From assembly GCA_028283825.1 (NCBI GenBank), contig JAPWJW010000002.1, positions 62,001-126,000 on the forward strand: a DNA stretch of 64,000 bases, written 5' to 3'. The notes under the pieces were generated by a model. It was given only the letters and a program-made list of their open reading frames with translations. It was not told where the DNA came from and ran no database searches. This document shows positions 24,852-34,796 of this stretch, piece by piece. The position numbers and the translations under genes are program-made. The DNA comes from Azospirillaceae bacterium (GTDB taxonomy: Bacteria > Pseudomonadota > Alphaproteobacteria > Azospirillales > Azospirillaceae). The stretch's first letter is position 1; each line of letters opens with the position of its first letter.

Positions 24852-26213
24852 TCAATGCTCCAGCGGGCCCGCCACGCGGGTGCCGTTGGACCAGGTTTCC
24901 ACGATGTCGCCGGCGGCCGCGATGTCCGTGGAGGGGTCGCCCTGGACCACCAGCAGGTCGGCGCGCTTGCCGGCCTTCAGCTCGCCCCGGTCCTTGAGGT
25001 GCAGCAATGCTGCGGCATCACCGGTGGCCATGCGGATGGCCTGCAGCGGCGTCAGGCCGGCCTGGACGGTCAGGACCAGTTCGCGCTGTTCGGCGATGCC
25101 GGGCACGCGCAAGGGGGTAGCACCACTGTCGGTGCCGAAGCCGATCTTCACGCCGGCGTCATACAGGGTCTTCAGGTTGCGCAGGTTGATGTCCAGCGAG
25201 GCGCGGGCGCCGTCCGCCGCCTTGCCGGCCTTGGTCTTGTCCTGCCAGGCGGGGTCATCGATCTGTTTGGCCAGGTCCGGCGACAGGGCGGCGCGCGCCA
25301 GCGGCGTTTGCGTCCACGGCGCCTTGTCCGCCCAGGCCACCGTGGACTCATCCAGTTCCAGGGTGGCGATGTACCAGATGCCGCGCTTCTTCAGCTCCGC
25401 CACGAAGTCCGCCGGCACCGGCTGGTCGCGCACGCCATGGGCGATGATGTCGGCACCGGCCGCCACCACCTTCTGCGCATCCGACAGGTCGTGGATGTGG
25501 GCGGCGACGCGCAAATGTTTGGCATGGGCTTCGACCACCACCGCCTTGATGATTTCCGGATCCATCTTGATGGGCAGGCTGCCCATGAAATCGTCTACCC
25601 AGATCTTGACCAGGTCGGTCTTCTCATCCGCCATCCGGTCCACCGCCTCGCGCGCCTCCGCCGGCGTCGTGGGGCGGAACATCTGGTCGGTGGCGCTTTT
25701 CATCATGGCCTGGGGCGGGGCGCCCTGGGGCACGCCGATGCCCTGGTCCACGCCGAACAGGTCGGCCGGCAGTTTGCCGGCATGCGCCTCCTGCCGCAGT
25801 TCGTCGAACAGCGGCCGGTTGTTGCCCAGGGCTGTCACCGTGGTGACGCCATAGCGCCGGTACTGTGCCAGTTCATCCGTGATGTTGGCGGCGGTGTAGT
25901 TCTCCGGCCCGACGGAGATGCCCAGGATGGAGCCGACATGGCTGTGGTCGGAGATCAGGCCCGGCATCACCGTGCGGCCGGTATAGTCCAGGCGCTGGGC
26001 ATCGGCCGGGATGGCGGCGTTCTTGCCCACGGCCAGGATGCGGCCGCCCTGGAACACCACCGTCGCATCTTCCACCGCCGGGGCGCCGGTGCCGTCGATC
26101 ACCCGCACGTGCGTCAAGGCGACCACGCCACCGGTCGCGGCCGGGGCGGCAGCCTGGGCCGCACCGTGCATCGCGACCAGCGCCGCGCACCCCATCATGA
26201 GCTTCTTGAACAT
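24852..26213 (-). CDS. Exported amidohydrolase (imidazolonepropionase/prolidase-like)
   Basis: The 453-residue metal-dependent hydrolase has a signal peptide (FKKLMMGCAALVAMHGAAQAA) and the amidohydrolase barrel. The metal ligands are SDHSH (the first His pair, as H-S-H), the carbamylated or bridging lysine is probably in DLVKIWVDD, then VAAHIH, IAHGVRD and IGFGTDSGA for the final aspartate. Family members cleave cyclic amides or dipeptides ending in proline or arginine. GAGGAG precedes ATG 26213, which decides the start over the open frame at 26228. It lies downstream of, and on the same strand as, the TetR gene at 26359, which may regulate it. Confidence 0.88.
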   Translation of the reverse strand: MFKKLMMGCAALVAMHGAAQAAAPAATGGVVALTHVRVIDGTGAPAVEDATVVFQGGRILAVGKNAAIPADAQRLDYTGRTVMPGLISDHSHVGSILGISVGPENYTAANITDELAQYRRYGVTTVTALGNNRPLFDELRQEAHAGKLPADLFGVDQGIGVPQGAPPQAMMKSATDQMFRPTTPAEAREAVDRMADEKTDLVKIWVDDFMGSLPIKMDPEIIKAVVVEAHAKHLRVAAHIHDLSDAQKVVAAGADIIAHGVRDQPVPADFVAELKKRGIWYIATLELDESTVAWADKAPWTQTPLARAALSPDLAKQIDDPAWQDKTKAGKAADGARASLDINLRNLKTLYDAGVKIGFGTDSGATPLRVPGIAEQRELVLTVQAGLTPLQAIRMATGDAAALLHLKDRGELKAGKRADLLVVQGDPSTDIAAAGDIVETWSNGTRVAGPLEH

Positions 26214-26358
26214 CGCCTGGCTCCTCATCTCCCCACCCTGGAACGGGCGGCCATCCGGACCGTAAGCGATCCGGCCGCCGCAGGGTTCCAGACGGGGTGA
26301 CGAGGTGTCAGGTGAAAAATATTTTAATATCAGCGCGTTGTGTAAAATCCTGCGCGAT

Positions 26359-27006
26359 TCACAACCCGTGGCGCAGGCCGCCGATCCACATCTCCGTCAG
26401 GGCACGGCAGATGCGCGCCGGTTCCAGGTCCGGGTTGTCCAGCGCCATTTCCACGGCGGCGTAACCGGCATCGACCGCAATGCGCGCGCGCAGGCGCAGC
26501 TCCACGGGATTGACCTCGGGCAGCAGCGGTTCCATCGCCCGGCAGATGCGGTCGGTGACGGCCTCATGCGAGGCCAGGCGGATGGCGGCCAGCGACGGCA
26601 CGGCGCGCAGCGCCCGCATGATCCATACCGCCCCCGGCACGGCGGCCGTGGCCTCGATCGTCGACAGCAGGAACTGGTGGTGTTTCTCCAGCAGCTCATT
26701 CAGCCCCGCCGGGGCGTTGCGTTCCAGCCAGTCGTAGAGGATGTCGTTCTGGGCCGCCATCATGGCATCGCCCAAAGCCGCCAGCAGGTCGTACTTGTCC
26801 TTGAAATGGCGGTAGAACACCGGCGGCGTCACGCCGGCGCGGCTGGCCACTTGGTTGGTGGAAATACGCTCGATCCCCACCTCGCCCAGCAGTTCGGCAC
26901 CGGCCAGCATCAGGCGCTGGCGCATGGCGGCGGCCCGGTCGGTGGCGGCGCCGGCGGCATCCGGGGCGTTGGATGGGACGGACGGTGCGGGGGACACGGG
27001 CGGCAC
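26359..27006 (-). CDS. TetR-family regulator
   Basis: The protein has the TetR DNA-binding helices at about residues 25-70 (LLGEVGIERISTNQVASRAG, then VTPPVFYRHFKDKYDLL). The long C-terminal domain has no named ligand family. The open frame begins 52 codons earlier, but GTG 27006 has GAGAG seven bases upstream and gives an ordinary 215-residue length, so it is preferred. It is clearly similar to the TetR gene at 37895 (LLGEVGIER, PGAVWI-RALRAVP, ELRL-AR). The amidohydrolase follows 145 bases later on the same strand and is its probable target. Confidence 0.85.
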   Translation of the reverse strand: MPPVSPAPSVPSNAPDAAGAATDRAAAMRQRLMLAGAELLGEVGIERISTNQVASRAGVTPPVFYRHFKDKYDLLAALGDAMMAAQNDILYDWLERNAPAGLNELLEKHHQFLLSTIEATAAVPGAVWIMRALRAVPSLAAIRLASHEAVTDRICRAMEPLLPEVNPVELRLRARIAVDAGYAAVEMALDNPDLEPARICRALTEMWIGGLRHGL

Positions 27007-27227
27007 GGCGCGATCTCTCAAAACGCGGAAGCTCGGGCGGCATCGGCGAAGCCGCGCGGCGCCTGCTGCCATGACTACCGCGTCCCGTGCCGGAATGCCA
27101 TGCCGACGGCGGGCAAAGCGCCCCATCCGCCTGGATAGGGTCGCCCCAGGGGCGGCCGACACTGGATTCCGCCGGCCAACGTGCTACCCTCCGTCACACG
27201 GATGTAAAATAAAGTGCTGGAGCGGTC

Positions 27228-27497
27228 ATGACGGGCGCCAGTGAAAATCCGGATACCGAAGCCGTGGTCGTTGACACCAGCGACCCGACGGTTGCCTGTC
27301 TTTCCATCGTCAGCTGGGCCATGGCGTTCGCGGCGGTGGCCGCCATCGTCGTTTTGGCCCTGTTCCTGCTGCTGATCGGCGTGTCGCGCTACACCTTCCT
27401 GATGAGCCTGTTCATCGGCGCGCCCTTCGCCGCCGCCGCCGCGGCGCTGATCACCCTGTTCTTCCAGCTGAACCAGCGGCACCGCCGGCACGGGTAG
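27228..27497 (+). CDS. Small two-helix membrane protein, 89 aa
   Basis: No family is recognised. The N-terminal 25 residues are acidic and polar, followed by two hydrophobic helices (MAFAAVAAIVVLALFLLLIG and FLMSLFIGAPFAAAAAALIT) and a basic tail (QLNQRHRRHG). GGAG sits eight bases before ATG 27228. It lies between two convergent or divergent TetR genes and has no evident partner. Confidence 0.6.
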   Translation: MTGASENPDTEAVVVDTSDPTVACLSIVSWAMAFAAVAAIVVLALFLLLIGVSRYTFLMSLFIGAPFAAAAAALITLFFQLNQRHRRHG

Positions 27498-27523
27498 TTC
27501 ATGCCCTCAGTCGCCGGGGCTTA

Positions 27524-28225
27524 TCAGCCCGGGCATAGCCCCTTCAGGAAAATGCGCACCGTCAGTTCGACATGGCGGCGGCGTTGGCCGGCATCGCCGA
27601 TGCGTGTCGGGTCGACCATGCCCTCGAACGAATATCCCGCCGTGACCATGCCGAAGAAGATGTGGGCCGCCCCTTCCGGATCCTCGTGCCGCAGCAGGCC
27701 CTGGTCGGCGGCGCGGCGCAGGTAGTTGGCGACCTTGCGGCGGGATTCGTCCGGCCCTTCATTGAAGAAACGGCCCATCAGGTCGGGGAACAGCCGCCCC
27801 TCCGCCACCAGGATGCGGGTCATGGCCATCACCTCGGGCTGGACCAGGGCGTCCAGCAGCGAGGTGCCGAACCGCACCAGCACATCGGCCGGCGGGCCGG
27901 AACTTTCCGCCACCTCGCCGATCACGTGGGTGATCTCGGCCGTCGCCTGTTCCAGCACCGCCAGGAACAGGCCATCCTTGCCGCCGAACAGCTCATACAA
28001 GGTGGCGCGCGACCCGCCGGATAGGGCCAGGATGTCGCCCAGGGTCGCCCGCTCAAAGCCCTTTTGCAGGAAAACCTTCAGGGCCGCATCCATGATGGCG
28101 GCGCGGCGCGCCTCCGCCCGGCGGCCCAGTTTGGGGTGCGCGCCGCTCAAGTCGGCGGGGGCGTCGGGTGACGGAAATATGACGCCATCCGGGGCGTTTT
28201 CAGGGGCGGCCATCATTTTTTTCAT
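27524..28225 (-). CDS. TetR/AcrR-family repressor of the RND efflux operon
   Basis: The 233-residue product has an acidic N-terminal tail, then the TetR helix-turn-helix (IMDAALKVFLQKGFERATLGDILALSGG SR is read in pieces) and an AefR-like C-terminal domain. It is divergent from the adaptor gene at 28436, with a perfect palindrome between them at 28264, the standard layout for a repressor of RND pumps such as AcrR, MexR or SmeT. Three possible ATGs lie close together (28225, 28216, 28213), and none has a strong ribosome site. Confidence 0.88.
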   Translation of the reverse strand: MKKMMAAPENAPDGVIFPSPDAPADLSGAHPKLGRRAEARRAAIMDAALKVFLQKGFERATLGDILALSGGSRATLYELFGGKDGLFLAVLEQATAEITHVIGEVAESSGPPADVLVRFGTSLLDALVQPEVMAMTRILVAEGRLFPDLMGRFFNEGPDESRRKVANYLRRAADQGLLRHEDPEGAAHIFFGMVTAGYSFEGMVDPTRIGDAGQRRRHVELTVRIFLKGLCPG

Positions 28226-28263
28226 AGCTTAATCAAGGGCCCGGTGACGTCCATCACAGGACT

Positions 28264-28282
28264 GTACTGTATGATACAGTAC
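28264..28282. promoter_or_regulatory. Palindromic operator between TetR gene and RND operon
   Basis: GTACTGTA-TGA-TACAGTAC is a perfect 8-bp inverted repeat with 3-base centre. A TATGAT sequence inside it (28270-28275) can serve as -10 for the efflux operon, so bound repressor would block polymerase. It lies 39 bases from the TetR start and about 155 bases from the adaptor start. Confidence 0.8.
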
Positions 28283-28435
28283 GTAATGCCGCATCGGCAA
28301 GGGGTGGGACTTCTGTTAGTCGCATTCCTGCCTATCTTCTACCCTGTTTCTTTTCCAGCCAGAGGTTGTTTCCCTGCCTGATTGCTTTGGGCGGGGATGG
28401 TCCGGTTGGGGGCATTTACGGTCGATGAGGCATTG

Positions 28436-29620
28436 ATGACGCGCATTATTCCAAGAGTGGCCCTGGTGGCGACGCTGTCCGTGGCGGCGGTGGCGCTGGT
28501 CGGGTGTGACGGCAAGAAGCAGGCGCCGCCGGCCATGGGCCCAGCGTCGGTGGGCATCGTCACCGTGACCCCGCAGCCGGTGACCCTGTCCACCGAACTG
28601 ACGGGCCGCACCTCCGCCTTCCGCGTGGCCGAAGTCCGCCCGCAGGTCAGCGGCGTCATCCTGAAGCGGCTGTTCACCGAAGGGTCGGACGTCAAGGCCG
28701 GCCAGCAGCTGTACCAGATCGACCCGGCGCCGTATGAGGCGACGCTGGCCAGCGCCAAGGCCAGCCTGGCCCAGGCGGAGGCCGCCGTGAAGTCGGTCAA
28801 GGCCAAGGCCGAGCGCTACACCGACCTGGTGACCGTGAACGCCATTTCCAAGCAGGACTACGACGACGCCGTCGCCTCGCTGGCGACCGACCAGGCGTCG
28901 GTGGAGGCCGCCCGGGCCCAGGTCAAGACCGCGCAGATCAACCTGGACTACACCCGGGTCTATTCCCCCATTTCCGGCCGCATCGGCCGGTCCAACGTCA
29001 CCGAGGGCGCGCTGGTCACCAGCGACCAGACGACGGTGATGGCCACCGTGCAGCAGCTGGACCCGCTGTACGTCGACATCACCCAGTCCAGCGCCGACCT
29101 GTTGCAGCTGCGCCAGGAAATCGCCGCCGGCCACGTCAAGGACGCGACCGCCGGCGAGGCACCGGTGACCCTGTTCATCGACGGCCTACCCGCCGCCTAT
29201 GGCCAGCCGGGCCGCCTGCAGTTCGCCGACGTGACCGTGGACACCACCACGGGCATGGTCACCCTGCGCGCCATCGTCCCCAACCCCAAGGCGGACCTGC
29301 TGCCGGGCCTGTTCGTGCGGGCGCGGGTGGAGGAAGGCGTGCGTAACGACGCCGTGCTGGTGCCGCAGCAGGCGGTGCAGCGCGGCGGCGACGGCAGCGC
29401 CACCGTCTGGGTGGTCGGCCAGGACAACAAGGTCAACATCCGCCCCGTGACCACCACCCAGGCCCAGGGCGACAAGTGGGTGGTGACCAGCGGCCTGGCC
29501 GCCGGCGACCGCATCGTCGTGGAAGGCGTGCAGCGCCTGCGCCCCGGCGCCGAGGTGAAGCCCGATCCGGTGGATCAGGCCAAGCCCGCGGCCGCCCCCA
29601 CCACGCAACAGCCGCTCTGA
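28436..29620 (+). CDS. RND efflux periplasmic adaptor (AcrA/MexA-like lipoprotein)
   Basis: The 394-residue membrane-fusion protein has a lipoprotein signal ending AVALVGC, lipoyl halves ([14 protein letters not shown] and [19 protein letters not shown]), a coiled-coil hairpin between them, beta-barrel ([10 protein letters not shown]) and C-terminal membrane-proximal domain ([21 protein letters not shown]). It links the permease at 29631 to the outer-membrane factor at 32771. ATG 28436 is preceded by a GAGG and replaces a longer open frame from 28382. It is first gene of the operon under the divergent TetR gene. Confidence 0.94.
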   Translation: MTRIIPRVALVATLSVAAVALVGCDGKKQAPPAMGPASVGIVTVTPQPVTLSTELTGRTSAFRVAEVRPQVSGVILKRLFTEGSDVKAGQQLYQIDPAPYEATLASAKASLAQAEAAVKSVKAKAERYTDLVTVNAISKQDYDDAVASLATDQASVEAARAQVKTAQINLDYTRVYSPISGRIGRSNVTEGALVTSDQTTVMATVQQLDPLYVDITQSSADLLQLRQEIAAGHVKDATAGEAPVTLFIDGLPAAYGQPGRLQFADVTVDTTTGMVTLRAIVPNPKADLLPGLFVRARVEEGVRNDAVLVPQQAVQRGGDGSATVWVVGQDNKVNIRPVTTTQAQGDKWVVTSGLAAGDRIVVEGVQRLRPGAEVKPDPVDQAKPAAAPTTQQPL

Positions 29621-29630
29621 GGCCGGCCCC

Positions 29631-32600
29631 ATGTCACGTTTCTTCATTGACAGGCCGGTGTTCGCCTGGGTGATCGCCATCGTCATCATGATGGCGGGTG
29701 CCCTGGCCATCTACACCCTGCCGATCGAACAGTTCCCCCGCATCGCCCCGCCGTCGGTGGCGATCAGCACCACCTACCCGGGCGCCGACGCCAAGACGCT
29801 GGAAGACACGGTCACCCAGGTGATCGAGCAGAAGATGAACGGCATCGATCATCTTCGCTACATGAGCTCCACCAGCGACAGCGCCGGCAACGTCGTCATC
29901 ACCCTGACGTTCAACCCCGAGGCCGATCCCGACATCGCCCAGGTGCAGGTGCAGAACAAGCTGCAGCTGGCCACCCCCTTGCTGCCCACCGAAGTGCAGC
30001 AGCAGGGTGTCACGGTCGCCAAGGCCACCAAGAACTTCCTGATGGTGCTGGCGTTCTTCTCCCCCTCCGGGCAGTTGAACGACACCGACATCGGCGACTT
30101 CGTGGCGTCCACCCTGCAGGACCCCATCAGCCGCATCGACGGCGTGGGCGACATCACCCTGTTCGGGCCCCAGCACGCCATGCGCATCTGGCTGGACCCG
30201 ACCAAGCTGGCCGCCGTGCAGATGACGGCCGACGATGTCACCACCGCCATCGGCGTGCAGAACAAGGCGATTTCCGCCGGCCAGGTGGGCGGTCTGCCCG
30301 CCGTGAAGGGCCAGCAGCTGAACGCCAGCATCATCGCCCAGACCCGCCTGGAAACGCCGGAGCAGTTCGCCAACATCATCCTGCGCGTCAACACCGACGG
30401 GTCCAAGGTGCTGTTGCGGGACGTGGCGCGGGTGGAGCTGGGCAGCAACGACTACAACACCCAGGCGCGCTACAACGGCCACCCGGGTGCGGGCCTCGCC
30501 ATCAAGCTGACCACCGGCGCCAACGCCTTGCAGGTGGAAAAGGCCATCAAGGCCAAGCTGAAGGAAATGGAGCCCCTGTACCCCTCGGGCTTCGAGGTGG
30601 CGTACCCCTACGACACGACCCCGTTCGTGAAGCTGTCCATCCATGACGTGGTGGAGACGTTGCTGGAGGCCATCGTCCTGGTCTTCATCGTCATGTACGT
30701 CTTCCTGCAAAGCTGGCGGGCCACGCTGATCCCCACCATCGCCGTCCCGGTGGTGCTGCTGGGCACCTTCGGCGTGCTGTCGGCCTTCGGCTTCACCATC
30801 AACACCCTGACCATGTTCGCCATGGTGCTGGCCATCGGCCTGCTGGTCGACGACGCCATCGTCGTGGTGGAAAACGTTGAACGCGTGATGGCGGAAGAGG
30901 GCCTGAGCCCCCGCGAAGCCACGCGCAAGTCCATGGACCAGATCACCGGCGCCCTGGTCGGCATCGCCCTGGTGCTGTCGGCCGTGTTCGTGCCCATGGC
31001 CTTCTTCTCCGGTTCCACCGGCGTCATCTACCGCCAGTTCTCGCTGACCATCGTGTCAGCCATGGGCCTGTCGGTGCTGGTGGCCCTGGTCCTGACCCCC
31101 GCCCTGTGCGCCACCCTGCTGAAGGCGGAAGCCCACCACGGCGAGGGCGGGGTGCAGACCGGCGCGTTCGGCTGGTTCAACCGCGGCTTCAACCGCCTGT
31201 CGCATGGCTACGGCGACGCCGTGAACCATGTCAGCCGCCGCACGGTGCGCTACCTGCTGGTCTACGGCGTCATCGTCGCCGGCCTGGCCTTCCTGTTCAC
31301 CCGCGTCCCCACCGGCTTCCTGCCCGATGAGGACCAGGGCTTCCTGTTCGTGCAGGCGGCGACCCCGCCCGGCGCCACCGCCGAACGCACGATGGAAGCG
31401 GCGAAGGCCATGGAAAAGCACTTCCTGGAGGATGAGAAGGCCAACGTGTCGGGCCTGTTCACGGTCGTCGGCTTCAACTTCGCCGGCCGCGGCCAGAACT
31501 CCGCCTTCGCCTTCGTCAACCTGCGCGACTGGTCGGAACGTCCGCACGCGGACCAGAAGGCCGGCGCCATCGCCCAGCGGGCGATGATGAAGCTGATGTC
31601 CTACCGCGACGCGTCCATCTACACCATCCTGCCGCCGGCGGTGATCGAGCTGGGCAACGCCTCGGGCTTCGACTTCGAACTGATCGACCAGGCCAATCTG
31701 GGCCATGAGAAGCTGATGGCCGCGCGCAACCAGCTGCTGGGCATGGCCGCACAGAACCCGGTGCTGCTGCAGGTCCACCCCATGGGCCTGGAGGACGTGC
31801 CGGAACTGCGGGTCAAGGTCGACCAGACCAAGGCCAGCGCCCTGGGCCTGTCGCTCAGCGACATCAACACCGTGCTGTCCACCGCCTGGGGTTCCTCATA
31901 CGTCAACGACTTCATCGACAAGGGCCGCGTGAAGAAGGTCTACGCCCAGGCGGACGCCCCCTTCCGCATGTTGCCCAGCGACATCAGCCGCTGGTACGTG
32001 CGCGGCTCCACCAACCAGATGGTGCCGTTCTCCGCCTTCACCTCGGCCTACTGGCAGTACGGTTCGCCCCAGCTGGAGCGGTACAACGGCGTCTCCTCGC
32101 GTGACATCCAGGGCAATCCTGCACCTGGCCACAGCACGGGTGAGGCCATGGCGGCGATGGAACAGATCGCCTCCAAGCTGCCGGCCGGCATCGGGTTCGA
32201 ATGGACGGGCCTGTCGTATGAGGAACGGCTGTCGGGCTCGCAGGCCCCCGCCCTCTACGCCATCTCCATCGCCATCGTCTTCCTGTGCCTGGCGGCCCTG
32301 TATGAAAGCTGGTCCATCCCGTTCGCCGTCATGCTGGTGGTGCCGCTGGGCGTCATCGGTGCGGTGGCGGCGGCCTGGCTGCGCGGCCTGAACAACGACG
32401 TCTACTTCCAGGTCGGCCTGCTGACCACCGTCGGCCTGTCCGCCAAGAACGCCATCCTGATCGTGGAGTTCGCCAAGGAGCAGTATGAGGCCGGGCACGA
32501 CCTGATCACCGCCGTGACCGTCGCGGCCAAGCAGCGCCTGCGTCCCATCCTGATGACGTCCTTTGCCTTCATCCTGGGCGTGTTGCCGCTGGCCATCGCC

Positions 32601-32771
32601 AACGGCGCCGGCTCGGGCGGGCAGAACGCCATCGGCGTGGGCGTGATGGGCGGCATGATCTCCGCCACCTTCCTGGCCATCTTCTTCGTTCCCGTCTTCT
32701 TCGTTTCGGTGCTCCGGCGCTTCGGCAAGCGGCCCGCCGCCCCGACGGCCGATACCGCAGGACATCCGTGA
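29631..32771 (+). CDS. RND multidrug efflux permease (AcrB/MexB-like)
   Basis: This full-length 1046-residue HAE1-family proton/drug antiporter begins [17 protein letters not shown], the classic N-terminus. The proton-relay helix carries [20 protein letters not shown], with the paired aspartates at about 407-408. The second half has [18 protein letters not shown] and the helix with [16 protein letters not shown]. The gene starts 10 bases after the adaptor stop and its stop TGA overlaps the next start (TGATG). Likely substrates are hydrophobic antibiotics, dyes or solvents, by family; the real spectrum is unknown. Confidence 0.96.
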   Translation: MSRFFIDRPVFAWVIAIVIMMAGALAIYTLPIEQFPRIAPPSVAISTTYPGADAKTLEDTVTQVIEQKMNGIDHLRYMSSTSDSAGNVVITLTFNPEADPDIAQVQVQNKLQLATPLLPTEVQQQGVTVAKATKNFLMVLAFFSPSGQLNDTDIGDFVASTLQDPISRIDGVGDITLFGPQHAMRIWLDPTKLAAVQMTADDVTTAIGVQNKAISAGQVGGLPAVKGQQLNASIIAQTRLETPEQFANIILRVNTDGSKVLLRDVARVELGSNDYNTQARYNGHPGAGLAIKLTTGANALQVEKAIKAKLKEMEPLYPSGFEVAYPYDTTPFVKLSIHDVVETLLEAIVLVFIVMYVFLQSWRATLIPTIAVPVVLLGTFGVLSAFGFTINTLTMFAMVLAIGLLVDDAIVVVENVERVMAEEGLSPREATRKSMDQITGALVGIALVLSAVFVPMAFFSGSTGVIYRQFSLTIVSAMGLSVLVALVLTPALCATLLKAEAHHGEGGVQTGAFGWFNRGFNRLSHGYGDAVNHVSRRTVRYLLVYGVIVAGLAFLFTRVPTGFLPDEDQGFLFVQAATPPGATAERTMEAAKAMEKHFLEDEKANVSGLFTVVGFNFAGRGQNSAFAFVNLRDWSERPHADQKAGAIAQRAMMKLMSYRDASIYTILPPAVIELGNASGFDFELIDQANLGHEKLMAARNQLLGMAAQNPVLLQVHPMGLEDVPELRVKVDQTKASALGLSLSDINTVLSTAWGSSYVNDFIDKGRVKKVYAQADAPFRMLPSDISRWYVRGSTNQMVPFSAFTSAYWQYGSPQLERYNGVSSRDIQGNPAPGHSTGEAMAAMEQIASKLPAGIGFEWTGLSYEERLSGSQAPALYAISIAIVFLCLAALYESWSIPFAVMLVVPLGVIGAVAAAWLRGLNNDVYFQVGLLTTVGLSAKNAILIVEFAKEQYEAGHDLITAVTVAAKQRLRPILMTSFAFILGVLPLAIANGAGSGGQNAIGVGVMGGMISATFLAIFFVPVFFVSVLRRFGKRPAAPTADTAGHP

Positions 32772-34222
32772 TGCCCGTGAACACTAGCAAAGCCCCCAAG
32801 CGCATCGCGGCCTTCACCGCCCTGCTGCTGATGACCGCCTGCTCGCTGGCGCCGGACTATTCCCGTCCGGAAAACCCGGTCCCCAACGCCTGGCCCACCG
32901 GCCAGGCGTATGAGGGCCAGGCGGCGACCACGGCGGCCCCCCTTCAGGGCCCCGACAGCTGGAAGGCCGTGTTCCGCGGCCCCCGGCTTCAGGCCCTGAT
33001 CCAGAAGTCGCTGGACAACAACCGTGACCTGCGGGTGGCGGTGCTGAACATCGAGGTGGCGCGGGCCACGTACCGCGTCCAGGATTCGGCCACCCTGCCG
33101 ACCCTGGCGCTGGGTGGCAGCACCACCCGGTCGCGCACCCCGGCCGACCTCAGCTACACCGGCCGGCCAGTCACGGCCAACAGTTCCTCCGTCAACGTCA
33201 ACGTGACCTCGTACGAGCTGGACCTGTTCGGCCGGGTGCACAACCTGTCGCAGCAGGCGCTGGAACAGTACCTGGCGACGACCGAGGCCACCGCCGTGAC
33301 CCGCCTGTCGCTGATCGCGGAGGTGGCCAACGCCTACCTGGCGCTGGTGTCGGACCGGCAGTTGCTGGACCTGACGCAAGAGACGCTGAAGGCCCAGCTG
33401 GCGACGCATGAGCGCAACCAGCGCATGTTCGACCGGGGCAGCAGTTCCGCCCTGGACCTGGCGCAGTCGCAGACCTCGGTCGACACCGCCCGCGCCAACC
33501 TGGAACTGTATAGCCGCCAGGTGGCCCAGGACCGCAACGCCCTGGAACTGCTGGTGGGGGCGCCGCTGGCCGACGCCGACATCCAGGGCGCCAACCTGGA
33601 CGACCAGGACGTGGCGGGCGACCTGCCCGCCGGCCTGCCGTCCGACCTGATCCTGCGCCGCCCGGACATCCGCCAGGCGGAACACACCCTGAAGGCGGCC
33701 AACGCCAACATCGGCGTGGCACGCGCCGCCTTCTTCCCCGCCATCACCCTGACCGGCAGCTACGGCACCGCCAGCACCGGCCTGACCGACCTGTTCGCGC
33801 CGGGCAGCAGCGCCTGGAGCTTCGGCCCCAGCGTCAGCCTGCCCATCTTCGACAACGGGAAGAACCAGGCCAACCTGGACATCGCCAAGGCCACCCGCGA
33901 CATCGACGTGGCCAGCTACGAGAAGGCGGTGCAGACCGGCTTCCGTGAGGTGGCGGACGCCCTGGCGGCGCGCGGCACCCTGGACCGCCAGCTGGCGGCC
34001 CAGTCCTCGCTGGTGAAGTCCAGCCAGCTGACCTACGACCTGTCGACCAAGCGCTATGACCGCGGCATCGACAGCTTCCTGACCGTGCTGGATGCCCAGC
34101 GCAGCCTGTACAGCGCCCAGCAGACCCGCATCGCGGTTCAGCTGTCGCTGCTGGAGAACCGCGTCACCCTGTTCAAGGTGCTGGGTGGGTCGGAAACCAC
34201 ACCCGTTTCGGTTTCCGAGTAA
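32771..34222 (+). CDS. Outer-membrane efflux factor (NodT/OprM lipoprotein family)
   Basis: The 483-residue TolC-like channel completes the tripartite pump. It has a lipoprotein signal with box LLMTAC, then two structural repeats each with an outer-membrane strand pair and a long helix; the second repeat includes LRRPDIRQAEHTLKAANANIG, a strongly conserved motif in this family. ATG 32771 shares bases with the permease stop (TGATG), so translation is coupled. A 20-bp hairpin begins 8 bases after the stop. Confidence 0.95.
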   Translation: MPVNTSKAPKRIAAFTALLLMTACSLAPDYSRPENPVPNAWPTGQAYEGQAATTAAPLQGPDSWKAVFRGPRLQALIQKSLDNNRDLRVAVLNIEVARATYRVQDSATLPTLALGGSTTRSRTPADLSYTGRPVTANSSSVNVNVTSYELDLFGRVHNLSQQALEQYLATTEATAVTRLSLIAEVANAYLALVSDRQLLDLTQETLKAQLATHERNQRMFDRGSSSALDLAQSQTSVDTARANLELYSRQVAQDRNALELLVGAPLADADIQGANLDDQDVAGDLPAGLPSDLILRRPDIRQAEHTLKAANANIGVARAAFFPAITLTGSYGTASTGLTDLFAPGSSAWSFGPSVSLPIFDNGKNQANLDIAKATRDIDVASYEKAVQTGFREVADALAARGTLDRQLAAQSSLVKSSQLTYDLSTKRYDRGIDSFLTVLDAQRSLYSAQQTRIAVQLSLLENRVTLFKVLGGSETTPVSVSE

Positions 34223-34229
34223 GCCTATC

Positions 34230-34274
34230 GATGCTACCTTCGCGTGGGCGTCAAGCCCACGCGAAGGTAGCATC
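34230..34274. promoter_or_regulatory. 20-bp perfect hairpin just before the VOC gene start
   Basis: The arms GATGCTACCTTCGCGTGGGC (34230-34249) and GCCCACGCGAAGGTAGCATC (34255-34274) are perfectly complementary around the loop GTCAA. No T run follows, so it is not a standard terminator for the efflux operon. It ends five bases before ATG 34280 of the VOC gene, and the only Shine-Dalgarno-like AAGG (34263-34266) is inside the stem. It may terminate or protect the upstream mRNA, or block ribosome binding. Confidence 0.8.
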
Positions 34275-34279
34275 CACCC

Positions 34280-34702
34280 ATGTCGTCCCCTACCGTCACC
34301 GCATCCATCACCTATCGGAACGCCCGCGCCGCCATCGACTGGCTGGTGCAGGTGCTGGGCTTCAAGATCCATGCCCTCTACCCCGGTGAGGGCGACACCA
34401 TCCTGCATTCGGAACTGACGCTGGGCACCGGCATGGTCATGGTCGGTACCCTGCCGGCCTTCGACAACCCGTATCGCCAGATGATCCGCCTGCCCAACGA
34501 GGTCGGGGGTTTCGTCACCCTCAGCCTGAACCTGGTGGTCCCCGACCCCGACGCCGTCTACGACCGCGCCAAGGCGGCCAATACCACCATCCTGATGGAC
34601 ATCGAGGACAAGCCCTACGGCGGCCGCGGCTTCAGCTGCCGCGATGCGGAGGGGCACATCTGGCACGTCGGCAGCTACGATCCCTGGCAGCCTAAAAAGT
34701 GA
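34280..34702 (+). CDS. VOC-family (glyoxalase/PhnB-like) protein
   Basis: The 140-residue protein shows the two beta-alpha-beta-beta-beta units of the vicinal-oxygen-chelate fold: SITYRNARAAIDWLVQVLGF at the start and VVPDPDAVYDRAKAANTTI plus GGRGFSCRDAEGHIWHVGSY at the end. It is closer to the PhnB/glyoxalase-like branch than to glyoxalase I itself. Possible roles are small-molecule resistance or isomerisation; location behind an efflux operon may hint at resistance. The ribosome site is poor or hidden in the hairpin. Confidence 0.85.
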   Translation: MSSPTVTASITYRNARAAIDWLVQVLGFKIHALYPGEGDTILHSELTLGTGMVMVGTLPAFDNPYRQMIRLPNEVGGFVTLSLNLVVPDPDAVYDRAKAANTTILMDIEDKPYGGRGFSCRDAEGHIWHVGSYDPWQPKK

Positions 34703-34796
34703 TGGCCCCCTAGACTTTCCGGTCCGGTTATTCTACTCCAGGACGCATGGGGGCCCCGGGGCCGCCCGCGCGGAAGACGGATCAAGGGATAAGGTC

